Shown here: positions 52,496 to 64,000 of the stretch, piece by piece | Numbering within the stretch: the stretch's first letter is position 1 | How the letters are laid out: each line of letters opens with the position of its first letter | Origin: Tritrichomonas musculus | Taxonomy: Eukaryota > Parabasalia > Tritrichomonadida > Tritrichomonadidae | Assembly: GCA_039105265.1 (NCBI GenBank) | Contig: JAPFFF010000095.1 | Span: 1-64,000 of the forward strand | DNA: 64,000 nucleotides | Direction: 5' to 3' | Position numbers and translations under genes: made by a program | Notes under the pieces: generated by a model | What the model was told of the DNA's origin: nothing | What the model saw: the letters and a program-made list of their open reading frames with translations, nothing else | Databases searched by the model: none

Positions 52496-55400
52496 ATCTG
52501 ATAATTCAACTGCAGTTCTCGTTGAATCTGATGCTTCAACTGCAGTTCTTGTTGCATCTGATTGTTCAACTGCAGTTCTCGTTGAATCTTATGGTTCAAC
52601 TTCAGTTTTCGTTGAATCTGATGATTCAACTGCAGTTCTTGTTGCATCTTATTATTACACTGCAGTTATCGTTGAATCTGATGGTTCAACTGCAGTTCTC
52701 GTTGAATCTTATGGTTCAACTGCAGTTCTTGTTGCATCTGATTGTTCAACTGCAGTTCTCGTTGAATCTTATGGTTCAACTTCAGTTCTCGTTGAATCTG
52801 ATGGTTCAATTGCAGTTCTTGTTTCATCTTATTATTAAACTGCAGTTCTCGTTGAATCTGATGATTCAACTGCAGTTCTTGTTTCATCTTATTATTAAAC
52901 TGCAGTTCTCGTTGAATCTGATGATTCAACTGCAGTTCTTGTTTCATCTTATTATTAAACTGCAGTTCTCGTTGAATCTTATGGTTCAACTGCAGTTATC
53001 GTTGAATCTGATGATTCAACTGCAGTTCTCGTTGAATCTTATGGTTCAACTGCAGTTATCATTGAATCTGATGGTTCAACTGCAGTTCTCGTTGCATCTT
53101 ATGGTTCAACTGCAGTTCTCGTTGAATCTTATGGTTCAACTGCAGTTCTTGTTGCATCTGATGATTCAACTGCAGTTCTCGTTGAATCTGATGATTCAAC
53201 TGCAGTTCTTGTTGCATCTTATTATTAAACGGTAGTTCTCGTTGCATCTGATGATTCAACTGCAGTTCTCGTTGCATCTGATGATTCAACTGCAGTTCTT
53301 GTTGAATCTGATGATTCAACTGCAGTTCTTGTTGCATCTTAATATTAAACGGTAGTTCTCGTTGCATCTGATGATTCAACTGCAGTTCTCGTTGCATCTG
53401 ATGGTTCAACTGCAGTTCTCGTTGAATCTTATGGTTCAACTTCAGTTCTCGTTGAATCTGATGGTTCAACTGCAGTTCTCGTTGAATCTTATGGTTCAAC
53501 TGCAGTTCTTGTTGCATCTGATGATTCAACTGCAGTTCTCGTTGAATCTGATGATTCAACTGCAGTTCTTGTTGCATCTTAATATTAAACGGTAGTTCTC
53601 GTTGCATCTGATGATTCAACTGCAGTTCTCGTTGAATCTGATGATTCAACTGCAGTTCTTGTTGCATCTTAATATTAAACGGTAGTTCTCGTTGCATCTG
53701 ATGATTCAACTGCAGTTCTCGTTGCATCTGATGATTCAACTGCAGTTCTTGTTGAATCTGATGATTCAACTGCAGTTCTCGTTGAATCTGATGGTTCAAC
53801 TGCAGTTGTCGTTGCATCTGATGATTCAACTGCAGTTCTTGTTGCATCTTAATATTAAACGGCAGTTCTCGTTGAATTTGATGATTCAACTGCAGTTCTT
53901 GTTGAATCTGATGGTTCAACTGCAGTTCTCGTTGCATCTGATGATTCAACTGCAGTTCTCGTTGAATCTGATGATTCAACTGCAGTTCTCGTTGAATCTG
54001 ATGATTCAACTGCAGTTCTTGTTGCATCTGATGATTCAACTGCAGTTCTCGTTGAATCTGATGATTCAACTGCAGTTGTCGTTGCATCTGATGATTCAAC
54101 TGCAGTTGTCGTTGCATCTGATGATTCAACTGCAGTTCTCGTTGAATCTGATGATTCAACTGCAGTTCTCGTTGAATCTGATGATTCAACTGCAGTTCTT
54201 GTTGCATCTTATTATTAAACTGCAGTTCTCGTTGAATCTGATGGTTCAACCGCAGTTGTCGTTGAATCTGATGGTTCAACTGCAGTTGTCGTTGCATCTT
54301 ATTATTAAACTGCAGTTATCGTTGAATCTGATGATTCAACTGCAGTTCTTGTTGCATCTTATTATTAAACTGCAGTTCTCGTTGAATCTGATGGTTCAAC
54401 TGCAGTTCTCGTTGAATCTGATGATTCAACTGCAGTTCTTGTTTCATCTTATTATTAAACTGCAGTTCTCGTTGAATCTGATGATTCAACTGCAGTTCTT
54501 GTTTCATCTTATTATTAAACTGCAGTTCTCGTTGAATCTGATGATTCAACTGCAGTTCTTGTTGCATCTTAATATTAAACGGTAGTTCTCGTTGAATCTG
54601 ATGATTCAACTGCAGTTCTCGTTGAATCTGATGATTCAACTGCAGTTCTTGTTTCATCTTATTATTAAACTGCAGTTCTCGTTGAATCTGATGGTTCAAC
54701 TGCAGTTCTTGTTTCATCTTATTATTAAACTGCAGTTCTCGTTGAATCTGATGATTCAACTGCAGTTCTTGTTGCATCTTATTATTAAACTGCAGTTCTC
54801 GTTGAATCTGATGATTCAACTGCAGTTCTCGTTGAATCTGATGATTCAACTGCAGTTCTTGTTTCATCTTATTATTAAACTGCAGTTCTCGTTGAATCTG
54901 ATGATTCAACTGCAGTTCTTGTTGCATCTTAATATTAAACGGTAGTTCTCGTTGCATCTTATGGTTCAACTGCAGTTCTCGTTGAATCTTATGGTTCAAC
55001 TGCAGTTCTTGTTGAATCTGATGGTTCAACTGCAGTTCTCGTTGAATCTTATGGTTCAACTGCAGTTCTTGTTGCATCTGATGATTCAACTGCAGTTCTC
55101 GTTGAATCTGATGGTTCAACTGCAGTTGTCGTTGCATCTTATTATTAAACTGCAGTTATCGTTGAATCTGATGATTCAACTGCAGTTCTTGTTGCATCTT
55201 ATTATTAAACTGCAGTTCTCGTTGAATCTGATGGTTCAACTGCAGTTCTCGTTGAATCTGATGATTCAACTGCAGTTCTTGTTTCATCTTATTATTAAAC
55301 TGCAGTTCTCGTTGAATCTGATGATTCAACTGCAGTTCTTGTTTCATCTTATTATTAAACTGCAGTTCTCGTTGAATCTGATGATTCAACTGCAGTTCTT

Positions 55401-57890
55401 GTTGCATCTTAATATTAAACGGTAGTTCTCGTTGAATCTGATGGTTCAACTGCAGTTCTCGTTGAATCTGATGATTCAACTGCAGTTCTTGTTTCATCTT
55501 ATTATTAAACTGCAGTTCTCGTTGAATCTGATGATTCAACTGCAGTTCTTGTTTCATCTTATTATTAAACTGCAGTTCTCGTTGAATCTGATGATTCAAC
55601 TGCAGTTCTTGTTGCATCTTATTATTAAACTGCAGTTCTCGTTGAATCTGATGATTCAACTGCAGTTCTCGTTGAATCTGATGATTCAACTGCAGTTCTT
55701 GTTTCATCTTATTATTAAACTGCAGTTCTCGTTGAATCTGATGATTCAACTGCAGTTCTTGTTGCATCTTAATATTAAACGGTAGTTCTCGTTGCATCTT
55801 ATGGTTCAACTGCAGTTCTCGTTGAATCTTATGGTTCAACTGCAGTTCTTGTTGAATCTGATGGTTCAACTGCAGTTCTCGTTGAATCTTATGGTTCAAC
55901 TGCAGTTCTTGTTGCATCTGATGATTCAACTGCAGTTCTCGTTGAATCTGATGATTCAACTGCAGTTCTTGTTGCATCTTATTATTAAACTGCAGTTATC
56001 GTTGAATCTGATGGTTCAACTGCAGTTGTCGTTGAATCTGATGATTCAACTGCAGTTGTCGTTGAATCTGATGATTCAACTGCAGTTCTTGTTGCATCTG
56101 ATTGTTCAACTGCAGTTCTCGTTGAATCTTATGGTTCAACTGCAGTTCTCGTTGAATCTGATGATTCAACTGCAGTTCTTGTTGCATCTTATTATTAAAC
56201 TGCAGTTATCGTTGAATCTGATGGTTCAACTGCAGTTGTCGTTGAATCTGATGGTTCAACTGCAGTTGTCGTTGCATCTGATGATTCAACTGCAGTTCTC
56301 GTTGAATCTGATGATTCAACTGCAGTTCTCGTTGAATCTTATGGTTCAACTGCAGTTCTTGTTGAATCTGATGGTTCAACTGCAGTTCTCGTTGAATCTT
56401 ATGGTTCAACTGCAGTTCTTGTTGCATCTGATGATTCAACTGCAGTTCTCGTTGAATCTGATGATTCAACTGCAGTTCTTGTTGCATCTTATTATTAAAC
56501 TGCAGTTATCGTTGAATCTGATGGTTCAACTGCAGTTGTCGTTGAATCTGATGATTCAACTGCAGTTGTCGTTGCATCTGATGATTCAACTGCAGTTCTT
56601 GTTGCATCTGATTGTTCAACTGCAGTTCTCGTTGAATCTTATGGTTCAACTTCAGTTCTCGTTGAATCTGATGGTTCAACTGCAGATCTCGTTGAATCTT
56701 ATGGTTCAACTTCAGTTCTCGTTGAATCTGATGGTTCAACTGCAGTTGTCGTTGCATCTGATGATTCAACTGCAGTTCTCGTTGAATCTGATGATTCAAC
56801 TGCAGTTCTTGTTGAATCTGATGATTCAACTGCAGTTCTCGTTGAATCTGATGGTTCAACTGCAGTTCTTGTTGCATCTGATGATTCAACTGCAGTTCTT
56901 GTTGCATCTTAATATTAAACGGTAGTTCTCGTTGCATCTGATGATTCAACTGCAGTTCTCGTTGCATCTGATGATTCAACTGCAGTTCTTGTTGAATCTG
57001 ATGATTCAACTGCAGTTCTCGTTGAATCTGATGGTTCAACTGCAGTTGTCGTTGCATCTGATGATTCAACTGCAGTTCTTGTTGCATCTTAATATTAAAC
57101 GGCAGTTCTCGTTGAATCTGATGATTCAACTGCAGTTCTCGTTGCATCCTATTATTAAACTGCAGTTCTCGTTGAATCTGATGATTCAACTGCAGTTCTT
57201 GTTGCATCTTAATATTAAACGGCAGTTCTCGTTGAATCTGATGGTTCAACTGCAGTTGTCGTTGCATCTGATGATTCAACTGCAGTTCTCGTTGAATCTG
57301 ATGATTCAACTGCAGTTCTCGTTGAATCTGATGATTCAACTGCAGTTCTTGTTGCATCTTATTATTAAACTGCAGTTCTCGTTGCATCTGATGATTCAAC
57401 TGCAGTTCTTGTTGCATCTTAATATTAAACGGCAGTTCTCGTTGCATCTGATGATTCAACTGCAGTTCTCGTTGAATCTGATGATTCAACTGCAGTTGTC
57501 GTTGCATCTGATGATTCAACTGCAGTTCTTGTTGCATCTTAATATTAAACGGCAGTTCTTGTTGCATCTGATGGTTCAACTGCAGTTCTCGTTGAATCTG
57601 ATGATTCAACTGCAGTTCTCGTTGCATCTGATGATTCAACTGCAGTTCTCGTTGCATCTGATGATTCAACTGCAGTTCTCGTTGAATCTGATGATTCAAC
57701 TGCAATTCTTGTTGCATCTTATTATTAAACTGCAGTTATCGTTGAATCTGATGGTTCAACTGCAGTTGTCGTTGAATCTGATGATTCAACTGCAGTTCTC
57801 GTTGAATCTGATGATTCAACTGCAGTTCTTGTTTCATCTTATTATTAAACTGCAGTTCTTGTTGCATCTGATGGTTCAATTGCAGTTGTA
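52496..57890 (-). repeat. Proximal right arm: 30-bp array inverted relative to the left arm
   Basis: About 180 monomers, the reverse complement of the left-arm unit (ATTCAACTGCAGTTCTCG core), in unbroken 30-bp phase. It shares with the left arm the ATT/ATG alternation, the ATTATTAAAC form (left AATAATAAG) and the rarer AATATTAAACGG form (left CCGTTTAATATT). It differs in having many CTTATGGTTC units and a recurrent CAGTTATCG class (nine copies, for example 52,675, 54,314, 55,154, 56,514 and 57,734), which I did not see in the left arm. The left arm's common CTACAG class is absent or rare here. Higher-order structure is present: a block of about 840 bp near 54.3-55.1 kb repeats at 55.15-55.98 kb. 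Confidence 0.95.
54301..55980 (-). repeat. 840-bp higher-order tandem duplication in the proximal right arm
   Basis: The string of monomer variants from about 54,301 to 55,140 repeats at an offset of 840 bp (28 monomers) from 55,141 to 55,980. It includes the CAGTTATCG monomer (54,314 and 55,154), the AATATTAAACGGTAG monomers (for example 54,570, 54,930, 55,410 and 55,770) and the following CTTATGGTTC pair. A few monomers differ between the copies, for example near 55,441 and 55,531. Confidence 0.85.
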
Positions 57891-60800
57891 GCTGAATCTA
57901 ATGGTTCAAATTGCAGTTGTAGATTAATCTGATGGTTCAATTGAAGTTGCAGCTGAATCTGATGGTTCAATTGAAGTTGCAGCTGAATCTAATGGTTAAA
58001 TTGCAGTTGTAGTTCAATCTGATTGTTCAAATTGCAGTTGTAGCTGAATCTGATGGTTCAATTGCAGTTGTAGTTTAATCTGATGGTTCAATTGCAGTTG
58101 CAGCTGAATCTGATGGTTCAATTGAAGTTGTAGCTGAATCTGATGGTTCAATTGAAGTTGCAGCTGAATCTAATGGTTAAATTGCAGTTGTAGTTCAATC
58201 TGATTGTTCAAATTGCAGTTGTAGTTTAATCTAATGGTTCAAATTGCAGTTGCAGCTGAATCTGATGGTTCAATTGCAGTTGTAGTTTAATCTGATGGTT
58301 CAATTGCAGTTGTAGTTTAATCTGATGGTTCAATTGCAGTTGTAGTTTAATCTGATGGTTCAAATTGCAGTTGTAGCTGAATCTAATGGTTCAAATTGCA
58401 GTTGTAGATTAATCTGATGGTTCAATTGAAGTTGCAGCTGAATCTGATGGTTCAATTGAAGTTGCAGCTGAATCTAATGGTTAAATTGCAGTTGTAGTTC
58501 AATCTGATTGTTCAAATTGCAGTTGTAGCTGAATCTGATGGTTCAATTGCAGTTGTAGTTTAATCTGATGGTTCAAATTGCAGTTGTAGATTAATCTGAT
58601 GGTTCAATTGAAGTTGTAGCTGAATCTGATGGTTCAATTGAAGTTGCAGCTGAATCTGATGGTTCAATTGAAGTTGCAGCTGAATCTAATGGTTAAATTG
58701 CAGTTGTAGTTCAATCTGATTGTTCAAATTGCAGTTGTAGTTTAATCTAATGGTTCAAATTGCAGTTGTAGCTGAATCTGATGGTTCAATTGCAGTTGTA
58801 GTTTAATCTGATGGTTCAATTGCAGTTGTAGTTTAATCTGATGGTTCAAATTGCAGTTGTAGATTAATCTGATGGTTCAATTGAAGTTGTAGCTGAATCT
58901 GATGGTTCAATTGAAGTTGCAGCTGAATCTGATGGTTCAAATTGCAGTTGTAGATTAATCTGATGGTTCAATTGCAGTTGTAGTTTAATCTGATGGTTCA
59001 ATTGCAGTTGTAGTTTAATCTGATGGTTCAATTGCAGTTGTAGTTTAATCTGATGGTTCAAATTGCAGTTGTAGCTGAATCTAATGGTTCAAATTGCAGT
59101 TGTAGTTCAATCTGATTGTTCAAATTGCAGTTGTAGCTGAATCTGATGGTTCAATTGCAGTTGTAGTTCAATCTGATTGTTCAAATTGCAGTTGTAGCTG
59201 AATCTGATGGTTCAATTGCAGTTGTAGTTTAATCTGATGGTTCAAATTGCAGTTGTAGATTAATCTGATGGTTCAATTGAAGTTGTAGCTGAATCTGATG
59301 GTTCAATTGAAGTTGCAGCTGAATCTGATGGTTCAATTGAAGTTGCAGCTGAATCTAATGGTTAAATTGCAGTTGTAGTTCAATCTGATTGTTCAAATTG
59401 CAGTTGTAGTTTAATCTAATGGTTCAAATTGCAGTTGCAGCTGAATCTGATGGTTCAATTGCAGTTGTAGTTTAATCTGATGGTTCAATTGCAGTTGTAG
59501 TTTAATCTGATGGTTCAAATTGCAGTTGTAGCTGAATCTAATGGTTCAAATTGCAGTTGTAGATTAATCTGATGGTTCAATTGAAGTTGCAGCTGAATCT
59601 GATGGTTCAATTGAAGTTGCAGCTGAATCTAATGGTTAAATTGCAGTTGTAGTTCAATCTGATTGTTCAAATTGCAGTTGTAGCTGAATCTGATGGTTCA
59701 ATTGCAGTTGTAGTTTAATCTGATGGTTCAAATTGCAGTTGTAGATTAATCTGATGGTTCAAATTGCAGTTGTAGATTAATCTGATGGTTCAATTGAAGT
59801 TGTAGCTGAATCTGATGGTTCAATTGAAGTTGCAGCTGAATCTAATGGTTAAATTGCAGTTGTAGTTTAATCTGATGATTCAACTGCAGTTGTAGTTTAA
59901 TCTAATGGTTCAAATTGCAGTTGCAGCTGAATCTGATGGTTCAATTGCAGTTGTAGTTTAATCTGATGGTTCAATTGCAGTTGTAGTTTAATCTGATGGT
60001 TCAAATTGCAGTTGTAGCTGAATCTGATGGTTCAAATTGCAGTTACAGCTGAATCTAATGGTTCAAATTACAGTTGTAGTTTAATCTGATGATTCAACTG
60101 CAGTTGTAGTTTAATCTGATGGTTCAATTGCAGTTGTAGCTGAATCTGATGGTTTAAATTGCAGTTGTAGTTTAATCTGATGGTTCAATTGCAGTTGTAG
60201 TTTAATCTAATGGTTCAAATTGCAGTTGTAGTTTAATCTGATGGTTCAATTGCAGTTGTAGTTTAATCTATTGATTAAATTGCAGTTGTAGTTTAATCTG
60301 ATGGTTCAATTGCAGTTGTAGTTTAATCTATTGATTAAATTGCAGTTGTAGTTTAATCTAATGGTTCAAATTGCAGTTGTAGTTTAATCTGATGGTTCAA
60401 TTGCAGTTGTAGTTTAATCTGATGGTTCAATTGCAGTTGTAGCTGAATCTGATGGTTCAATTGAAGTTGCAGCTGAATCTAATGGTTCAATCGCAGTTGT
60501 AGTTTAATCTGATGGTTCAAATTGCAGTTGTAGTTTAATCTGATGGTTCAATTGCAGTTGTAGTTTAATCTGATGGTTCAATTGCAGTTGTAGTTTAATC
60601 TGATGGTTCAATTGCAGTTGTAGTTTAATCTGATGGTTCAAATTGCAGTTGTAGCTGAATCTGATGGTTCAATTGCAGTTGTAGTTTAATCTGATAATTC
60701 AATTGCAGTTGTAGTTTAATCTGATGGTTCAAATTGCGGTTGTAGTTTAATCTGATGGTTCAAATTGCAGTTGTAGCTGAATCTGATGGTTCAAATTGCA

Positions 60801-63800
60801 GTTGTAGTTTAATCTGATGGTTCAATTGCAGTTGTAGTTTAATCTGATGGTTCAATTGCAGTTGTAGCTGAATCTGATGGTTCAATTGAAGTTGCAGCTG
60901 AATCTAATGGTTCAATTGCAGTTGTAGCTGAATCTGATGGTTCAATTGCAGTTGTAGTTTAATCTAATGGTTCAATTGCAGTTGTAGTTTAATCTAATGG
61001 TTCAATTGCAGTTGTAGTTTAATCTGATGGTTCAAATTGCAGTTGTAGCTGAATCTGATGGTTCAAATTGCAGTTGTAGTTTAATCTGATGGTTCAATTG
61101 CAGTTGTAGCTGAATCTGATGGTTCAATTGAAGTTGCAGCTGAATCTAATGGTTCAATTGCAGTTGTAGTTTAATCTGATGGTTCAAATTGCAGTTGCAG
61201 CTGAATCTAATGGTTCAAATTGCAGTTGTAGTTTAATCTGATGGTTCAATTGCAGTTGTAGCTGAATCTGATGGTTCAATTGCAGTTGCAGCTGAATCTA
61301 ATGGTTCAATTGCAGTTGTAGCTGAATCTGATGGTTCAAATTGTAGTTTTAGCTGAATCTAATGGTTCAATTGCAGTTGTAGCTGAATCTGATGGTTCAA
61401 TTGCAGTTGTAGTTTAATCTAATGGTTCAATTGCAGTTGTAGTTTAATCTGATGGTTCAAATTGCAGTTGCAGCTGAATCTAATGGTTCAAATTGCAGTT
61501 GTAGTTTAATCTGATGGTTCAATTGCAGTTGTAGCTGAATCTGATGGTTCAATTGCAGTTGTAGTTTAATCTGATGGTTCAAATTGCAGTTGTAGCTGAA
61601 TCTGATGGTTCAAATTGCAGTTGTAGCTGAATCTAATGGTTCAATTGCAGTTGTAGTTTATTCTGATGGTTCAAATTGCAGTTGTAGTTTAATCTAATGG
61701 TTCAATTGCAGTTGTAGTTTAATCTGATGGTTCAATTGCAGTTGTAGTTTAATCTGATGGTTCAATTGCAGTTGTAGTTTAATCTGATGGTTCAAATTGC
61801 AGTTGTAGCTGAATCTGATGGTTCAAATTGCAGTTGTAGTTTAATCTGATGGTTCAATTGCAGTTGTAGTTTAATCTGATGGTTCAAATTGCAGTTGTAG
61901 CTGAATCTAATGGTTCAACTGCAGTTGTAGTTTAATCTGATGGTTCAATTGCAGTTGTAGCTGAATCTGATGGTTCAAATTGCAGTTGTAGTTTAATCTA
62001 ATGGTTCAAATTGCAGTTGTAGCTGAATCTGATGGTTCAATTGCAGTTGTAGTTTAATCTGATGGTTCAAATTGCAGTTGTAGTTTAATCTGATGATTCA
62101 ATTGCAGTTGTAGTTTAATCTGATGGTTCAAATTGCAGTTGCAGCCGAATCTAATGGTTCAATTGCAGTTGTAGTTTAATCTGATGGTTCAATTGCAGTT
62201 GTAGCTGAATCTGATGGTTCAAATTGCAGTTGTAGATTAATCTGATGGTTCAATTGAAGTTGTAGCTGAATCTGATGGTTCAATTGAAGTTGCAGCTGAA
62301 TCTGATGGTTCAATTGAAGTTGCAGCTGAATCTAATGGTTAAATTGCAGTTGTAGTTCAATCTGATTGTTCAAATTGCAGTTGTAGTTTAATCTAATGGT
62401 TCAAATTGCAGTTGCAGCTGAATCTGATGGTTCAATTGCAGTTGTAGTTTAATCTGATGGTTCAATTGCAGTTGTAGTTTAATCTGATGGTTCAAATTGC
62501 AGTTGTAGCTGAATCTAATGGTTCAAATTGCAGTTGTAGATTAATCTGATGGTTCAATTGAAGTTGCAGCTGAATCTAATGGTTAAATTGCAGTTGTAGT
62601 TCAATCTGATTGTTCAAATTGCAGTTGTAGCTGAATCTGATGGTTCAATTGCAGTTGTAGTTTAATCTGATGGTTCAATTGCAGTTGTAGATTAATCTTA
62701 TGGTTCAAATTGCAGTTGTAGATTAATCTGATGGTTCAATTGAAGTTGTAGCTGAATCTGATGGTTCAATTGAAGTTGCAGCTGAATCTAATGGTTAAAT
62801 TGCAGTTGTAGTTTAATCTGATGATTCAAATTGCAGTTGTAGCTGAATCTAATGGTTCAAATTGCAGTTGCAGCTGAATCTGATGGTTCAATTGAAGTTG
62901 CAGCTGAATCTAATGGTTAAATTGCAGTTGTAGTTCAATCTGATTGTTCAAATTGCAGTTGTAGCTGAATCTGATGGTTCAATTGCAGTTGTAGTTTAAT
63001 CTGATGGTTCAAATTGCAGTTGTAGATTAATCTGATGGTTCAAATTGCAGTTGTAGATTAATCTGATGGTTCAATTGAAGTTGCAGCTGAATCTAATGGT
63101 TAAATTGCAGTTGTAGTTTAATCTGATGATTCAACTGCAGTTGTAGTTTAATCTAATGGTTCAAATTGCAGTTGCAGCTGAATCTGATGGTTCAATTGCA
63201 GTTGTAGTTTAATCTGATGGTTCAATTGCAGTTGTAGTTTAATCTGATGGTTCAATTGCAGTTGTAGTTTAATCTGATGGTTCAATTGCAGTTGTAGCTG
63301 AATCTGATGGTTCAAATTACAGTTACAGCTGAAACTAATGGTTCAAATTACAGTTGTAGTTTAATCTGATGATTCAACTGCAGTTGTAGTTTAATCTGAT
63401 GATTCAACTGCAGTTGTAGTTTAATCTGATGGTTCAATTGCAGTTGTAGCTGAATCTGATGGTTCAAATTGCAGTTGTAGTTTAATCTGATGGTTCAATT
63501 GCAGTTGTAGTTTAATCTAATGGTTCAAATTGCAGTTGTAGTTTAATCTGATGGTTCAATTGCAGTTGTAGTTTAATCTATTGATTAAATTGCAGTTGTA
63601 GTTTAATCTGATGGTTCAATTGCAGTTGTAGTTTAATCTATTGATTAAATTGCAGTTGTAGTTTAATCTAATGGTTCAAATTGCAGTTGTAGTTTAATCT
63701 GATGGTTCAATTGCAGTTGTAGTTTAATCTGATGGTTCAATTGCAGTTGTAGCTGAATCTGATGGTTCAAATTGCAGTTGTAGATTAATCTGATGGTTCA

Positions 63801-64000
63801 ATTGAAGTTGTAGTTTAATCTGATGGTTCAAATTGCAGTTGTAGTTTAATCTATTGATTAAATTGCAGTTGTAGTTTAATCTGATGGTTCAAATTGCAGT
63901 TGTAGTTTAATCTGATGGTTCAATTGCAGTTGTAGTTTAATCTATTGATTAAATTGCAGTTGTAGTTTAATCTAATGGTTCAAATTGCAGTTGTAGTTTA
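57891..64000 (-). repeat. Distal right arm: diverged 30/31-bp array
   Basis: About 200 monomers of a sister family (TGATGGTTCAATTGCAG then TTGTAGTTTAAT or TTGTAGCTGAAT). 31-bp units with an extra A (TTCAAATTGCAG) are interspersed, so no reading frame lasts. GAAGTTGCAGCTG and TTGATTAAATTG subclasses mark higher-order copies: a stretch from about 59,281 recurs from about 62,258 (offset about 2,977), and a stretch near 60,268 recurs near 63,578 (offset about 3,310). The palindrome AACTGCAGTT is mostly reduced to ATTGCAGTTG. The array continues past the end of the window. Confidence 0.95.

Larger units (their letters stand above)
1..64000. mobile_element. Candidate giant foldback-type MULE DNA transposon, partial (both outer ends outside window)
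   Basis: Seen: a single transposase gene lies in a 2.4-kb AT-rich core, and the same 30-bp monomer family flanks it in opposite orientations (plus from 1 to about 50.0 kb, reverse complement from about 52.43 kb onward). Both inner edges fade through a few decaying monomers. Known: Drosophila Foldback elements have terminal inverted repeats built of short tandem repeats, some carry an internal transposase segment, and MULEs often have long or multiple terminal inverted repeats. Inferred: the arrays are the inverted arms of one element whose ends and target-site duplications lie outside the window. Alternatively, a MULE inserted at an inversion breakpoint within an older satellite. Neither target-site duplications nor terminal sequences can be seen here, so the element's boundaries are unknown. 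Confidence 0.55.

Noticed and set aside
53059-57717. Open frames on both strands in the proximal right arm (for example 53059-54297, 55792-56925, 56506-57717)
   Set aside because: They have the same repeat origin as in the left arm, and recurrent TAA- and TAG-bearing monomers end them. They have no unique domains.
1-64000. Centromeric or telomeric satellite
   Set aside because: The unit does not look like any telomere repeat. A centromere role cannot be excluded, but the exact inversion around a transposase is better explained by a transposon. Mapping of centromeric histone would be needed to raise it.
1-64000. LTR retrotransposon or virus-like element
   Set aside because: I see no reverse transcriptase, integrase, capsid or polymerase motifs, and no direct long terminal repeats.

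Overview
The window is almost entirely one repeat system. About 61.5 of 64 kb is a tandem array of a 30-bp (sometimes 31-bp) monomer. The array runs in one orientation from base 1 to about 50.0 kb and in the opposite orientation from about 52.43 kb to the end of the window. The gap between them is about 2.4 kb of AT-rich DNA. It holds one convincing gene, an intact 671-residue Mutator-like (MULE) transposase on the minus strand at 50107-52122. The transposase shows a readable D...D-CxxH...E core and a SWIM zinc-finger signature.

Layout: (1) 1-49,920, left arm: about 1,660 monomers with only four departures from strict 30-bp phase, organised into nested higher-order duplications (offsets of about 11.25, 11.1, 3.2, 1.44, 1.11, 0.63, 0.48 and 0.36 kb). 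(2) 49,921-50,010: three decaying monomers at the inner edge. (3) 50,011-52,425: AT-rich core with the transposase and short flanks. (4) 52,426-57,890, proximal right arm: about 182 monomers that are the reverse complement of the left-arm type, in strict 30-bp phase. (5) 57,891-64,000, distal right arm: a diverged monomer family mixing 30- and 31-bp units. Both outer ends of the array lie outside the window.

Interpretation (inference): the layout is that of a foldback-type DNA transposon, in which a MULE transposase sits between terminal inverted repeats made of short tandem repeats. Drosophila Foldback elements also have arms of short tandem repeats, some about 31 bp long. Here the arms are far larger, at least 50 kb and at least 11.5 kb. 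The alternative is a MULE that landed at an inversion point inside a pre-existing satellite.

Organism: a eukaryote, probably a protist. The transposase is intronless and AT-rich, has a CCTTT element 19-23 bases before the ATG, and has TAATAAA at its stop. Together with the general look of the protein, this hints at a parabasalid such as Trichomonas or Tritrichomonas. Entamoeba or another AT-rich host is not excluded.

The very long reading frames through the arrays (up to about 3,970 codons) are by-products of a 30-bp unit with no stop in several frames. I do not annotate them as genes.
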